The notes: a model not told the origin generated them from the letters alone. Positions 36,750-50,689 are shown, numbered from the stretch's first letter. The stretch is DNA of 64,000 nucleotides from Lanius collurio (GCA_020086605.1 JACBWW010000028.1:10242858-10306857); one strand, 5' to 3'. Numbers and translations are program-made.

Positions 36750-38293
36750 TGTCCTGATTTTAGCTGATACAGTTTTCAGCTTAGTAGCAGGTACAGCACA
36801 GTGTTTTGGATTCATTGTGAAAATGATGTTGACAACACACTGCTGGTTTGGCTGTTCCCCATCTGTGGATCCAGTGGTGTCACGGTGGTCCTTCACCCTT
36901 GGTTTCTCCCCAAGCCATCCAAAACTTTTTACTATTTACACATCTTAGCTATAAAATGAATCAATGCTCATTGGCTACAGAATTCTCTTATTCTATTGGT
37001 TAAATGATTCTGGTGCTACTAATGCTGATTAATCCTGTGCCCAGTCTCTCTCTTCTTCTGAGTCAGTGAGTTTCTTGGGGCAGGGGGTCACAATCTCCCC
37101 CTGCCAGAATTACCCAGCTGGAGCTGATTTGAGCACAGTGGCTGTGTTGGCATTCCCTGTGGTCCCTAAATTCTGTATTCTTTTTGTTCATTATCAGTGA
37201 TACATTCTTCTTCTCCAGCTTTGTGAACCTCCCCCTAGGTCTGAGATAACACCTGGACACAGATGTTGTCTATCCCATAACTTGGAGGGATCTCTGCTTG
37301 ATCAGTGAAATGCCTATGAGCACTTTCTCCTTCACACAGTTTGCCGCAGTGGGAGTTATAATCTGGATGCATTACCCCAGATCTATTAACCAGCTCTCAT
37401 CTCCACCAGCCCAGGAGTTAGCACCACCCTGAAACTTCCTTCTGTGCTTGTCACCTGGCAGAGTCCTTCTGTGGCCTTAGCAGTGTTTGAGAGAGGCAAC
37501 AGTGCTCTTTAAAACCTTACATGCCTGCAGCCCATGGAGGTCCACAGTGTAGCAGATATCCACCTCTCTCTGTGGAGAACCCCAGAATCCAGCAGTTGGA
37601 TGCCTGAAGGAGGCCATGACCATGTGGAAGCCCACCCTGGAGCAGAGTCCCATCAGAACCTTTAGACCCAAGGAGAGAGGAGCCCACACCACAGCAGGTT
37701 TGCTGGCAGGATGTGTGACCCCCCACAGGGGACCCACACTGGAGTGGCCTGTTCCTGAGGGACTGCACCCCATGAGAGGGACACATGCTGGAGTAGTTTG
37801 TGAAACACTGCAGGCCATGGAAAGGACCCAGACTGGGTCATGGAAGATTGTCTCCTGTTGGAAAGTCCCCACAGTGGAGCAGGGGGAGGGTGTGAGGAGT
37901 CCTCCCTCAAGGAAAAAATAGTAGCAGAGACAACACGTGATAAACTGACTGCAACTTCCATTCTTAATCCCTCTTGTGCCATGGAAGAGGAAGGAGGATG
38001 AGAAATCTGAAATGAAGCTGTGTCTGTGAAGAAAGGAGGAGTGGGGGGAAAGCTATTTTTAAGATTTGATTTTATTTTTCATTGCTTTACTCTGACTTGA
38101 TTGGCAATAAATTGAATTGTTTTCCCCACGTCATGTCTGCTTTTTTGCATGACAGTAATTACTGGGTTATCTCCCTGTCTTTATTTTCATCCATGAGCTT
38201 CCCTTTGTATTTCCTCTCCCCTGTCCAGGTGAGGAGGGTAATGATAGAACAGTTTTGGTGAGCACTTGTTATCCACTGGGGTCAGCCCACCAT
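36750..38293 (+). mobile_element. ERV-derived element, LTR-like at both ends
   Basis: The left end opens with TGTCCTG and continues like the avian LTR seen at 53795. The right end carries an AATAAA-type signal near 38107, a long C/T-rich stretch and a ...CAGCCCACCATA terminus. This matches the reverse complement of the LTR start near 62081. Inverted CCAAT boxes near 36970 and 36999 look like U3 promoter sites. The middle (37560-37880) repeats a degenerate CCCACACTGGAGCAG-type block about six times. The whole could be one long solo LTR or two LTR parts with a little internal sequence. There is no retroviral gene of significant length and no clear target duplication. Confidence 0.7.
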
Positions 38294-41200
38294 AATTATA
38301 TAATCAATTTGCAGCTGTGCTTCCTAATAAATTTTCTTTGATTAGTTGCTTCATTGGACAAATTCTATGTAGGTTATACATGTTGGTGATTCTCAATAAG
38401 AATAATGTTACATGATATATACAAGATTTTCCACATTTGTAAACATTCTGGTATTCTATAATAGCAATAGCTGGTTCTCTGAGACACAGAAAAGATTTAA
38501 AAATTCACCACTGCAAATCACCTCCTTTTAAGGAAAGGTGAGAGATTCCACTTTCTAACTTCAATTAAATTGAAATTAAGTTGTTGCTAGAAGCTTTCAG
38601 ATCACTTTAGTTATGGTTATATCCTTCACATATGTAAGGACTATAAGCAAGTGTGTGCAAAGCAGAGGGTTGAGAACTTTGTTTCTTCAAGGACAAGATA
38701 ATACAGTCTAATTACAAAACCCTTGGCAAAAACTTGATTTGAAATAAAAGTGGACTGAAAATGCAGTGAAAGCTATTTTTCAGGACTAAGAAGGTATTAC
38801 TTCTTTGTTCCTTCTTTTTTCCCTTTTTAGATAATTTTGAGGCACCCATTATCTTTGCTGCAATCATTACTTAAAGTTAGATTTAGGTTTTTACATAAAT
38901 CATATGCAAATAATACAAGAATAATTTTATTACCTTCACTACTGGCCATGATTTTTCAGTGTTTTGGGCAGGAGAAATCAATGCCACTTACCTTGTTGAA
39001 AAGCATGTACAGGTGAGCTGCTTCAAATTCTACTGAGCATTCTATGTTTGCCTAGTCTTCTACAATGTTTGCCTAGGGAAATTTAAAATGTTCATGGTAG
39101 GTCTTAGCTAGTGACTCCATCCCTGGTTTGTATCTGTTGCTGCAGAAACTTGGTGTTCAATTCTTGAGAGTCTGAATCTTTGAATATGTCTTCAGTCAGA
39201 TTTGGTTAGAAAATAAAGGATTGTAAAAGTGCATTTGGTAGGAAAAGTAATTTAAAGAGGTGGTCTGACCTAAAACAAAAAATGAATATATGAAAAAGCT
39301 CCCCCCCCCCAAAATGTTTCATATGGATGCACACTAAATGTTATCCCTCTGGGTTAAAAACTTCTTAATTGCTTTAGCAAACACTATCAGGAGTTCTAGC
39401 AGTTTTCATGATCTTCTACTTCACCTCAGTATTTGACGTATTCTTTCATTATGTCTTTAGAATGCAGAAAATAATAAAAAAGTCCTAAATTTTCTACACA
39501 TTTAAAATCAACAGCCACTAAGAATATTAGAATTATATCAGGATTTAACATCAAAAAGAGTGGCAGGATGCAGTGGTTTTAGAATCATTCTTCATAATCC
39601 CCTTAGTTTTCCAGTTCAGATAAGAATTTTTATGAAACAGAAAAGGACCAAATGCATGAGTTCTGTATGAGTAAGGAGAACCTTACAGAATTACAGAACC
39701 TTACTGTTTCTGTTCAGTGTGGAATACTCAGGCATAGGACAGGTTTTTCAATGGGTCACTTCTTCAGAGTTTCCTTCTCTGTTCCTCAACAGAGCCCCAG
39801 TGCTTGTGCATGTTTAAAGGATACAGCAGAGAACACCTAGCCTCTCAGAGCTCAGTTTGATAGGATGTTTTTGAGTGTGCTGTTCAAGATTTATCTTTCA
39901 TTTATTACTGTGAAGAGGTTCTTGATAATTACATTTCAGAGGGCTTCCAGCATCCTACACAGTTTCCTGCTGATTTATGATTTATTTGGAATATATGCAT
40001 ATGTTTTTTAAGCGATGATCTAGTGTCAGAGCCTTCTGATCAAGAGAAAAAAGTAAACATTTTGTTTGTTTGTTTTTTGATGCAACATGCAATTTTTATT
40101 TCCCTTTTGTTGTCTTTAGCACTCCGTGGCTTCAGCTGATGTATTTTATGCTTTCTCCTTCATAGAAATAGAGGTTAAAGCAGTACAATAATCCTATTCC
40201 GTCTATTTTTCAATAAAGTTGTGCTAGAATACAAAACACCCTGAATCGATCCCATTTAAATCACATATGTCACTTTATGTGTTCTGAAGATGAAATAATA
40301 TTAATCAGTTGAAGAAATTATGTTTTTCTGCTTAAGATTTGAGCAAGTACACTGTAGGCAACTGTTGTGTTTCAATTTCTATAGTGGTATTTTTACCCTG
40401 GGGCAATGAAACATAACTTATACAGAGGGCCCAGAGTAAATTTAGGTTTATCCCCGTGAATGTGCCAACCTTGAGAAAGTGGAAATGTGATTTCAGTTCT
40501 GTGGTTTACTTTATCATCTGTTGTTCAATGCTTCAGAATGAGCGGTGCTCACAATGACAGGAATGAATCAGCTGCTGTTTTTTCTGGCTTGGTTGAGGAC
40601 AGTAATTCCTAGTAAAATTCTTCTGTGAGGGTTTGGTCATAATTCACCAGAGGCTGTGAGGTTAAGGATAAAAGGGCTAAAGAGCAGTGTGGATACCCTT
40701 TTTATTTACTGCCTTGATTGTGTACTTTAGTAGATTTATGATTGCTCTTAAAAGAAATAGCTTAATCTATTGAAGCCATTCAGAGCTTCTCCTGTAATGG
40801 ACGGATCTATACAACTCGAAATGGCTTAATTAAGGGCTGTAGCTATGTTTACAAATAATCAAGAAGCATCCTGCCTTCAGAAATTCCTATTTCTCCACTC
40901 TTAATATTGTTTCAATATTAACTGTAGCATTCCAACCAGTAGTATCTTTAAAGCTTCTGGTCTTTTGCACAACAATCTAAGGTAAGAGTTTTTAATATCT
41001 CTAGAAGGTAAGTGTCTTGTTGTCTCTACAGAAGAAACAGAATTCTGAACAGTAACAGAGGTATGAATGTAATATTTCTTGGTCTCTTATTATGTTCTGC
41101 ATTTTTTTTGTTTGTTTGTTTTAAAAAAAAAAGAATATTGTGTTGGATACATGGCATGTTCTACCAAAATAGTCAGATAGTTAGCAAACTACAGCATCTG

Positions 41201-43924
41201 CAAGTTGGTAGATGCCAATCTGTTTGAACCAATTTTCTTCTACCCACTGTTTTTATCTTGGCTCATGCATTGTTGCTGATATCCAAACTGGTGGTGGTAA
41301 CTCAAAACAGATACTAAAAAGCATATTTATTTAAATGTGTCTGAATTTACATTGTGCCACAGTTGGCAAGCAACGTCTCTGTCAGTCCAGATCTCCACAC
41401 TTATATTTTAGAAGTGTACCCATCAGAGATAGAAGACTTTTCATACTATTTTTTACAGAAGATTGTGTCACTCTTTTCTTAGTTAAAGCTTCATAAATGT
41501 GTACAGCATTAAGTATACCAATAGATTATAGTTTTGAATAAATATAACTTCAATTATATTTAACATAAAAATTGTTAGCCTAGGATAAAACAAGGATTAA
41601 AATAAACTCTATCTTCTTCATATATTATACTAATAAAATACTTCTGGTAATACATCCTTGTTTCAAACTCATATAACAAGTCAGACATTACACCCTAGAA
41701 GAAGAGCTCAAGGATCTAAGTGTGAATAATCAAACAAACCTGCAATGTCCCTTAACACAGCTGAATGGATGCCAAAAACCTTTGCTGACTATCAGAAATA
41801 TCCTCTAGTCATCATTGTATAATGGAAATCTCTACAACATCATTTATTAGTCCTATCTCAGAGTGTCATAAAGATGCCCTTTTTCAGAAATCAAGCATTG
41901 CAGTGTACCAGAGAGACATAGTATTTTGCTCACTTTGAAACTGTGCGTACCTAGTATGCCCACATTTTGTTCTGTCATTGGGTGTTTGTCCTCTCTTCTA
42001 TGGTTATTTCTGACGTGAAGCTCATAGGTCATAATTTTTCCAAAGCACTTTGTACATGCAAACTCTGTAGGGCTACATGACCTTTGAAGGCCAGGCTCTA
42101 AACCCATTTAGCCAGTGGCCACATATAAAAATTTGATTTTACATGACTTTTCAGACCTATTCTTTTATTCATATCACTGATAGAAATGCTTTATCCTTAA
42201 AATTTCCATCTCAGAAATTTTCAGAATTGCCATACCTTTATGTACCTCCCAAAATAGAAATTTTAACACCCACCTCCTCTGCAGCTGAGCTTGTAGCACC
42301 TCATTTCAGGCCCCTTCCCCGGTGCTGTTAGATTAATCCTAAATCTGTAAAAGAAAACTCAGTGTTGACAGAGGTTGTTAACACTTTGAAATACTTGTGA
42401 TGCTCCATACTACACACAAGCTGATGTCTGGTGTACTGTTAGAGAAAGTTATTATAGGAGAGATTTCGAAGCTGAGTCTTCAGTAATCAAAATTTTCTTC
42501 AGCCACTGTATTAATGGTGAACATAATCTGAAGTTGCTAAAGTAATATGATACAATAAAGAGGGGCACAAGCCTGCAGTGTGTACCCACCTTGAACATGT
42601 CTCATTCTGTGTTCCCATTTTTAATTGAAGCTGGAGCATTGGATATGTTAAGCACAGAGGAACATATTCTGCCTGCTCTGAAAAGTTTGCAGTACTTTTA
42701 AAATCAAAATATAGTGCATCAAACTGTAAGCTGCAGTCACACAGAAAGGATACGGGGAAATAAAGTTTGGAACTGACAGGGGAAAACAAGGTGAGGGATG
42801 TAAACTTCATGGAAGAGAACTGCTATTGCTGGTGCCAAATATGATCCAGTCTTCTAAATCTTTCGATACAAGAAGCAAATAAACATATTTACTTTTAAAA
42901 AATAGTTTTATCGAAGCATAGTACTTCAGGCTATTGCCATTCTGCATGCTTTCCCATTAAGAGGAAAAAAAAGAAGAGCCACATCTTTTTTCATATTTTA
43001 ATACTTTGTACATGAATACCCACCTGCTCACATCAATAGGTTAAGACTATAGAATTCATAGCTTTGTGACCAGGAAACAGTGCAGGCACTCACTCCTAAG
43101 CTCTTCTTCAAAAACCACCAACAAATGGAAATGTAAAATCTTTCTCAAAGGTTCCCAGTTACGAGCGGCTGCCTTGCATGGTAACAGTTGCTGTACTCCC
43201 GCACTTTCAGCTCTCCTTACCTCCAACCCTTCCCTGTGTTCACTTCTCTGCATCAGAACTTGGCTTTCCCCTGCACTAGGAAAAATGGTTCACACCAGCT
43301 GAGGGTCACACCCTCAAGCCCTCAGAAATCACCTTCTCAGCATAAAAGTGATTACTTACCACTTCAAAAATAACTCAATTTCTATGGTGGTTGCTATTTA
43401 GGATTTTGGCTTAGCTAACCTTAGGACTTTGCTCTCTTGGCCACATAGGTTGTTAGTCTGTTCATTTGTTTTCTTTTCCCTACAGCTGCATATTTCTGTG
43501 GGTTGGATTAAATAAATGTAAACAAAAGGACTTCAATCTTGTTTCAATCCAGTTTGCCACACAGAAAAAAAAATCTGTGTGAACTTGCTGTAGGAAAGAT
43601 ACAGACATGTGTTTCAAAAATACATAAGGAATATTTAGTAACATAATTTTATAGATTAGGGAGATGGTGTCTAAAATGCTAAATATGAGTTAAAGGCCAA
43701 TGCTTTGTTATTACTATTTTTAATGGTAATCAAAATCAGCAAGTTTCTGATGAGAGGATAAAATATTTAAATGTCAATTATTTGTCCCCAAGCATATCAC
43801 ATCTAGTTGGGTGATTATATTTGGAGAGATAGCTGCTAAATGAGTATGATAAAATGATATTAAATGAAATAAAATAACACAAAAAAAAAAGGTTTGGTGC
43901 AGCAATAAATTTTTTGTTTCATAA
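38294..43924. other. AT-rich non-coding DNA
   Basis: No exon or transposon is recognised. A C10 run lies at 39301-39310. The stretch 40700-40915 reads like a conserved non-coding element: mixed composition, no low complexity, and a TGTTTAC forkhead-type site near 40847. A minus-strand frame at 41853-42107 has a loose zinc-finger-like word, discussed separately. Confidence 0.5.
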
Positions 43925-44034
43925 CTTTTGTGCAGAGTACAGTTCATGCTTATTGTTGATTGAGAACATGACTTAATTCAGATTTTTAGGAGTAGTTTTT
44001 GGCCACATTACGTAGTTAAAAACTTTCAACAATT
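43925..44034. repeat. Interspersed repeat copy A (about 110 bp)
   Basis: This segment aligns with 48780-48893 over its whole length, by eye at somewhat under 90 percent identity, with one 3-bp indel. Flanks on both sides are unrelated. It belongs to no repeat family I recognise. Confidence 0.8.
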
Positions 44035-46423
44035 TAATTCAATCATTTGTTTCCTAGTATTAAATTTTCCTGGTCTTACAGCTAAAACTCTCAGCTTAGG
44101 TTTTGGGAAATTTTTTGACAAAACTTTTGAAAACTACAAAGAGAGTACCATGAATATTGACTTGTTCTTAGTCATGTCAGAGCAGAGCAGAATTATGATA
44201 AGAATTCAGGACTTTTGCACTCTTGACTTTTGGGGGTTTTTTGACTTTACTGCTTTATCACACTGCAAAGCAAAATCTGGGGGGTTTTGCTCAGATTACT
44301 TGTATGTTGTGGTTACTTTTCTCAAAATTCTTTTGCAATTTTACTTTCACTAACACAAGTACTGTTCCACTGACAGGTCTGGAAATTTGATTTTTGGCTG
44401 TGTGCTTATCCAATATCTGTTGTTTCAGTGCAACAAGGTGAGTGAAAAATAAAAAAAAGACAAAGAAGACTCTATTCCATTTGAAAGAAAAAGCCAAAAA
44501 TCTGAAATTCTTCATTTCTCTTCCTGTCTTGGTGACACATCCTGAAAAACAAATGGTCTAAGCACCTGGGAACTTCCCATTTTTCAGGGCTTTCAAGTTC
44601 TGCCAGTTTCCCAGGAGATTTGTTACAGTGTGAGACCTCTTTGATTTTCAATAGAATTTTGCTAATTTGTTATGATCGCAACAAACATTTTTATTTCTGC
44701 ATATTGGTAAATGATTAAAAAAAAAGTAATTGCAACTGATTTTTATCACTGTGCATGATGGATTTGAAGAGACAGAAAGACAGATTCTGCTGGTTTCATT
44801 TACTCTCCACTTCATTATATACAACAGAGCCCAGGCTTTAGAGATAACACTCTAACACCAAACCTTTGCAAATCAAAACTGCATAATTTCTGAATTGTTT
44901 AGTAAGTCGAGTTTTTTCTTCTTTCTGATAGAGGACACCTAAGTGATGATGGTTATGAAGCAGAACCTGGTACTTTTGTCATAGAAGTACATGGTGGAAA
45001 TGAGCATGGGTGGAACACAAGAGATAAATTTTTGTTTATTCTTTTATAAAAAAAATTCCTATGAATTTTTAAAAGTTCATACCAGTATTATATAGAAAAT
45101 TACCCCTAATGAGGAATTTTCTTATTCTTGTATATCAAAGACCTGGGTTGAGCAATCACACTTTCCTCATAACAGACAATTTCAGTTATTTCAAAAGAAC
45201 ATGGAAAAATGGTCTCCAGACTGCTTTGGAGCAAAATGATTCAGCCTTTTCCACAGAAATATTTTTTTACCTTCTACCCATTGCTTGACATACGAAAACT
45301 TCCATGAACACGAAAACTTTGTTTTAAAGGACGCATTCTCTGTGCACCTTACACAGCTGCTGGTTACTGTTTGTAAACTTTTATGTATCTTGTTACTTTT
45401 CAATGGGTACATAGTCATGTAAAATACAAATAAAGAAAAATATATTTATGAACTTTTCATTACAGTTTATTCAGGTTCTTGGCAGAAAAAACTACCTTTG
45501 CAAGTGTAAGTTACCTGACTTTAAATAACTTCTAAGATTATATTTTATTCAACTTCCTCTTAATGATGCCAATTAAAAGTAGATTGTTGGTGTCCAATTT
45601 AAATTAAGATTATCAGCTATTTATTAAAGGTCTTCAATCTTCATATGCCATTTATATGCAATAAGATATCGTTGTATCTACATTTAATCTCTTGTGTTTT
45701 ATCTGATTGTCATTGGGTGAATTAGACACTTGGCTCAATTTGCATTTGGTTATATAACAAATACAGGGAAAAATTTTTGGAACAAAAAAATACCTGCATC
45801 ATTTTAGTTTTTATATGATGGCAAAAGTGCAAATGAATAACCACATATATTTCTGCTTAATTTTCAGATTTCATTGTGCTTGAGACATATTCTGGAAGTA
45901 GGTGTACACTGTAGTGATAAAGCATGGGATTCAGTATTCACAAGTCTTTGTCTAGTTTGTCTTGATTATCTTGAAGGGAAAATACAATTATCAAGAAGTA
46001 AGATGTTCTCAGGCTAGATTACATAATAACAAAATTTTTATTTGGGGCTGTTGCCAAAACAATGCTTTTAAGTTCTGAAGCTGGAAGTAAGTGCAGAAGC
46101 CAAAGCTGTAAAGTAACTGATGTTTCTGAAATGACTTGTAGGACAGAGAACAACAAAACTGGCTTTTATTCTCTGGACTAAAAAGAATGCTATACCCAGG
46201 CTAAGTATGATTTGAATTAACACAGCTCTGTGTAGGGAAGCTTGCATTATACCTTGCTGCCTAATCTGCAGATAAAAAATAATCATTTTGGTTGCTAGGG
46301 GTAGCAGTCCCATGTCTTCCATACAGTCAAAAAGTAAACCATCACAATAAAAATAAAGGAAATTAGTTGAAGGGCAGAAATAAATGTTTTATCCAATCAT
46401 ACAATTTATGAAAGCTGACAATT
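44035..46423. other. AT-rich non-coding DNA
   Basis: No exon, RNA gene or transposon seen. The patch 45640-45770 contains an ATTTGCAT octamer and little low-complexity sequence, so it may be a conserved element. Confidence 0.5.
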
Positions 46424-47230
46424 TGTCATGGGTTTTGTCAACAGAAAGGTGCAATTACTTTTCTCCTGCTGCTGGGTTATGACACTGCAGGGAGCTGGGG
46501 AGCAGCAAAGTTGGAGGACCTGAGGGATTCTCTCCTACCCATGCTCTGTGGGCTGTTGCAGACAGGTACAAAGCAGCACACAGAATATGAGGTGCCACAT
46601 AATACCTACGTCTTGCAGTGACTTTATGATGTGTATCGCCTACTGCTGCTCTATGCCCAGAAATTAACTTTGTGCCTTTCTGTGCCTTTAAACTGAGCAC
46701 GAGATGGGGGAGAGAAAAAACCCTGGTGTACTTTTCAAAGCAGTTTGTTCAAGAACACAGATATGCACACTCCTCTGCGTTCTGCAGCGGTAGAGAGCAG
46801 AGGAAGCACCCTGCTTGCTTTCCAGCCAGCTTTTGGCTCCTTTTCTCCAGAGGGAGATGGAGAGTTGAAATTTGTTTTCCTGGGACTTCGACTTTCCCCT
46901 TCTTCCCTTGTGGACTGTTTCAACATCAGAACACATCAGGAGAATTTTCCATTAAGGCCTTGGAGGTGGGCCCACACTGACCCATCTCCAAAGAGGAGGA
47001 GAGAGACCACATCTACAGAAGGATGCTGAAATCTTCCCAGGTTTCTCTCCACAAGGAGAAGTTTTCTTATTTATCATTATTATCCTTTTTCTGTGTGTTT
47101 GTTAAATAAATAATTTTTGCTCTTTCACTTTCGTCCAAGGAAAATTTCTTTTTTCCCAGACCTAGTGGAGGAAGGGTGGTTGCAAGCTTCTCTCAGAAGA
47201 TATTTTCCTCCAAATTTGTCCAAACCAGCA
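46424..47230 (+). mobile_element. Solo LTR, second ERV family
   Basis: Starts TGTCATGGGTTTTG and ends CCAAACCAGCA, the inverted TG...CA outline of an LTR. An AATAAA signal lies near 47105, about 125 bp from the right end, which favours the plus orientation. The flanking pentamers CAATT (46419-46423) and CAACC (47231-47235) may be a target duplication diverged by two transitions. Open frames inside (about 46672-47029) are non-coding U3/R shadows. Orientation and family are not certain. Confidence 0.65.
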
Positions 47231-48456
47231 CAACCTGCTACAGAATAAATGGGATTCTCATGTTTGCATTCACAAGTCCTGTGGCACTGCCCACACGATT
47301 CACTGAGCAGGTGAGGTGGAGGGGGATGAAGTCTCCTGTAAAGTGCCATTCATATCTTCAATGACAGCACTGGGAGCATATTTACCATTGCTACAGTACC
47401 AGAAGCCTGTAGTTTTAATACCCAGTTTAAGTTACACACTATTTCCATATCACAGAGATTAGAGTTTCATTTTATTAAACAACATAGTTTTCTTGGCTTA
47501 CTTCGGAACTGCAGAAGGAGTAAGCTTGCAAATCTTTTAATAAGGTAATTACATGCAAAGATTACATCTCATGGCACAATAGATTTTTGATACATTATTC
47601 AGTCTCTTCTTGATATTCCACTGTCACTACACAAAAGCTCTAGACAGTAATGTGATAAATCCATTCAGGAGACAACAATACATATTCCTTATTTGTGCTC
47701 ACTTGTATGCCACACAAACCTGCAGTTAATTTCCATGCCTCTTTTGAAAATGTAGAAAAAAGTGCTACTTAGATTCAACAGTGCTTTTTGTGCTTTATCT
47801 GTGAAATCTACATTTTGTATTTGTAAAATGAAAATGTTGAGATAGTCAGTCACCGAATTTTTCTCATGGAGTGAAAATCTTGTAATATTCTGATTCTAAA
47901 TGTCAGTCATAATATAGAAATTAAATTAATATTCAAAAAGAAAAAAGAAAAGAGCAAAATACAGACTGCAAAAGGGAAGCTGTGCTATTTTCAATATAAA
48001 GAGTCTTTAACCTCATGCTTGTTTCCCCAATGTCTGCCTAAGATATAAACCAAGAAAGTCATGGGAGTATATTTTCTTGCCATGGCATATTCTGTTAGTG
48101 GCATGACATAAGTTATAACATCTTTAATTTTTTTTTCCTCACTAAAATTATGTGGATGAAAGAGCTGGTTATTGTTATTCACAGATTTCAGAGGGAGGTT
48201 GAGGTAGAGTTATGATGGTTTGCAGAAGTCTACGTTTATAGAATATCAAAGGTCAAGATCAGAACTACCTGGATTCCAGTACAGACATGGAAAAAGATGC
48301 AAGAATATTCCAACAAATATGGAAAAAAATTGTCATGAATGAACTTGTCACTTCTCACAAAGAAAAAATTATAATTGATTCTGTGTATTAATCCCAAATC
48401 TATGAAGACATTCTGAACATATTTCAGAAGATCTGAGGGATCATCATCAAACAAGC
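47231..48456. other. AT-rich non-coding DNA
   Basis: No exon or repeat family is recognised. An AG-rich short tract lies near 47936-47955. Confidence 0.5.
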
Positions 48457-48550
48457 AGCTTCCATTCTCTCTAGAGAAGACACTTCTGCTCTCTTTATTA
48501 GAAAATCCGCATCTTGAAAAGCTTAAAATGCAATAGCTTAAAAACAAAAA
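48457..48550. repeat. 94-bp near-identical duplicate, copy 1
   Basis: Matches 58652-58745 with a single difference (G versus T) over 94 bp, in the same orientation. Both flanks differ completely from those of the other copy. It encodes nothing recognisable. Such high identity over a short block implies a recent event or gene conversion. Confidence 0.95.
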
Positions 48551-48779
48551 GTAGTGGTTATTTTCTTTAATCTCAGTTATAAAAACAAATAAATATTCTT
48601 ATAATAAATGCAGGTATGTTTCTATATACTAAATCAGTATAAAATAATAACTAAATCTTCACATGTTTTTTTCTTGTCCAGTAGAAGAATAAGCTCTTGC
48701 TGGTAGGAGTCCATTGTATTTGCAAGAGAACTTTATTTAAGTTCATTTTTTGTGCATCAATACCTCTTCTGCTGCATTG

Positions 48780-48893
48780 CTCTTGTGCAGAGTATAGTTG
48801 TTCATGTTTATTGTTTGTTCAGAACATGACTTAATTCAGATTTTTAGGAGTAGTGTTTGGCCACCTGACGTAGTTAGAAATTTTCAACATTTT
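48780..48893. repeat. Interspersed repeat copy B
   Basis: Second copy of the segment at 43925-44034, same orientation, with scattered substitutions and a 3-bp insertion. It lies 230 bp downstream of the 94-bp duplicate, so this small area is shared with two other places in the window. Confidence 0.8.
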
Positions 48894-50689
48894 CACACTA
48901 TTCATTGGATATATATCACGTCCAAACCCAGTAGGACATAATTCTAGGTTTCTTTGTGTCTAGTGAGCTACACTCTGATGCATTACATTCAGTTTCCCAC
49001 CAGGATTTCAAAGAGTAGGTGCAAATTACAGAAACACGTCATAAGAATTTCCAGGTTTTTACAATGGGCCACGTAATCTTTTTCAATACACTATTTTGCA
49101 TCCAAAAAATTGTTGTCTGCTTTTTTCTGAGGTTTTTAACTGCTGTATTTCTAAGCCACTGGAGTCACAGCAGCTGAAGAAAATCTTTGGAAATCTATTG
49201 TCCATTTTGTGTGATAGTGTTGAATGATTTGAGAGGTGGAGGTGCAGGACCTCTGTCTGATTTCAGACAGTTCAGGAGTGTTATAATGAAATTGAGAGTA
49301 AGGAAGAATTAAAAGATACAGCTCCATGAAATACTTACATAATGCATCTACTCATGAAGGCATGGTAAAACTGCAAGCCTTTCCAAAAAGTATCTATTCC
49401 CACAAATATATGAATATAAATAAATTAAACTTGGCAAGTATTGGAAATGAATAAAAAGGCAATGAAAATCTGATGTGCTGTCTCCACATGGGTACCCAGT
49501 CTAACCCTCTGTGCCTGGAGTCCATGATTCCTGCTGAATCCACAGTGACCACTTACCAGACAGTGCCATGGCCTTACCATGAACCTTTTATTCCCAGATG
49601 TAATGTGCAAAAAGTGCAGTAGGTGAAAATAAAGAATATAATCCTGACCACGCAAACATTCATTTTTAGGTCTTGTAACTTGATCCATGTAAGCAAGGTG
49701 TAGCAGTGTTTACTACAACATGATCAATCTCACTGAGTTGATTTGGCTGGGATTACAAAGACAGTGAACTTTGTGTTATTGCAGGACTGAAGCTCCTGTT
49801 GAAAGAGTGTAACACCAGTCCTTGTAATTTACACAAAGTGTGAATTAAGAGTTTCGTGTATTGTTGTAGTGAGGGGGGGGTCCACCACAACAGTGTATCA
49901 AGGAAGGAAGAGAGGAATAGAATTGGAATAACATTAATGATTTGTTTTATTTGTTGGTTGTTTGCTTTGTGGTTTAGGTTCAGGACTTTTTTGGTATATA
50001 CATTAACTGCTTTTTGTTATTGAGTACTAACAATTGGTCAGGGTAAATTACAGAGGGGGTTATTTGTTCCAAGTAATTGCTACAAATCTATACACAAGGT
50101 TACAGGTGTATATTAACTTTTCTTTTTTTTCATATAACAAAATCAAAACACATCTTACTTCTGAATGTCAGACCACATCATATTTAAAGAACGCAGAGAT
50201 GGCACTTGGGAACTCTGCTAGTTTTACACAATGATATGATGTATATCTTTCACCCTCTAGCCAATTCATTGCCTAGGTCCAGGATGTATCCCCACCCTTC
50301 TTTTCTATGTCAGCTTCTTTACCCTTGTGTCCTGATTATTGTAAATGCATTGCTTACTTTGCTTTGAATGCAGAAAATGCATTTTTCAAGATATTATAAG
50401 GAGAGGGCTTCCCACATAAAGAAATGATTGAGCTAAGTGCATACAGACATGTTTTTAGACATGCTACCCCTGCTCATCAGCTAGACCTAAGGAGAGTATT
50501 TCTTGTCTGTGAGGTGCTTTCACTGACCCCAGTGATCATACCTCTTAACTACAGATCAGATGGCCTAGAGAGATACAGCAATTGGCACTGCAGCTTCTAC
50601 ACTCTTCTTCTTTGAGGTCCTCTTGAGAACTTCTTGAGCTTCCTGGCACTTTATATAGGATGATTGGAGTATTCTTGGTGTCCCTCTGA
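48894..50689. other. AT-rich non-coding DNA
   Basis: No exon or known transposon is recognised. A G8 run lies near 49873-49880. The final 250 bp before the CR1 could be older 5' CR1 sequence but cannot be assigned by eye. Confidence 0.5.

Noticed and set aside
37477..37982. Overlapping 89-131-codon frames on both strands
   Set aside because: They lie inside the ERV-derived element and reflect its GC-rich internal repeat, not a gene.
46455..47029. Frames of 63-102 codons
   Set aside because: They are within the LTR at 46424-47230 and read on both strands.
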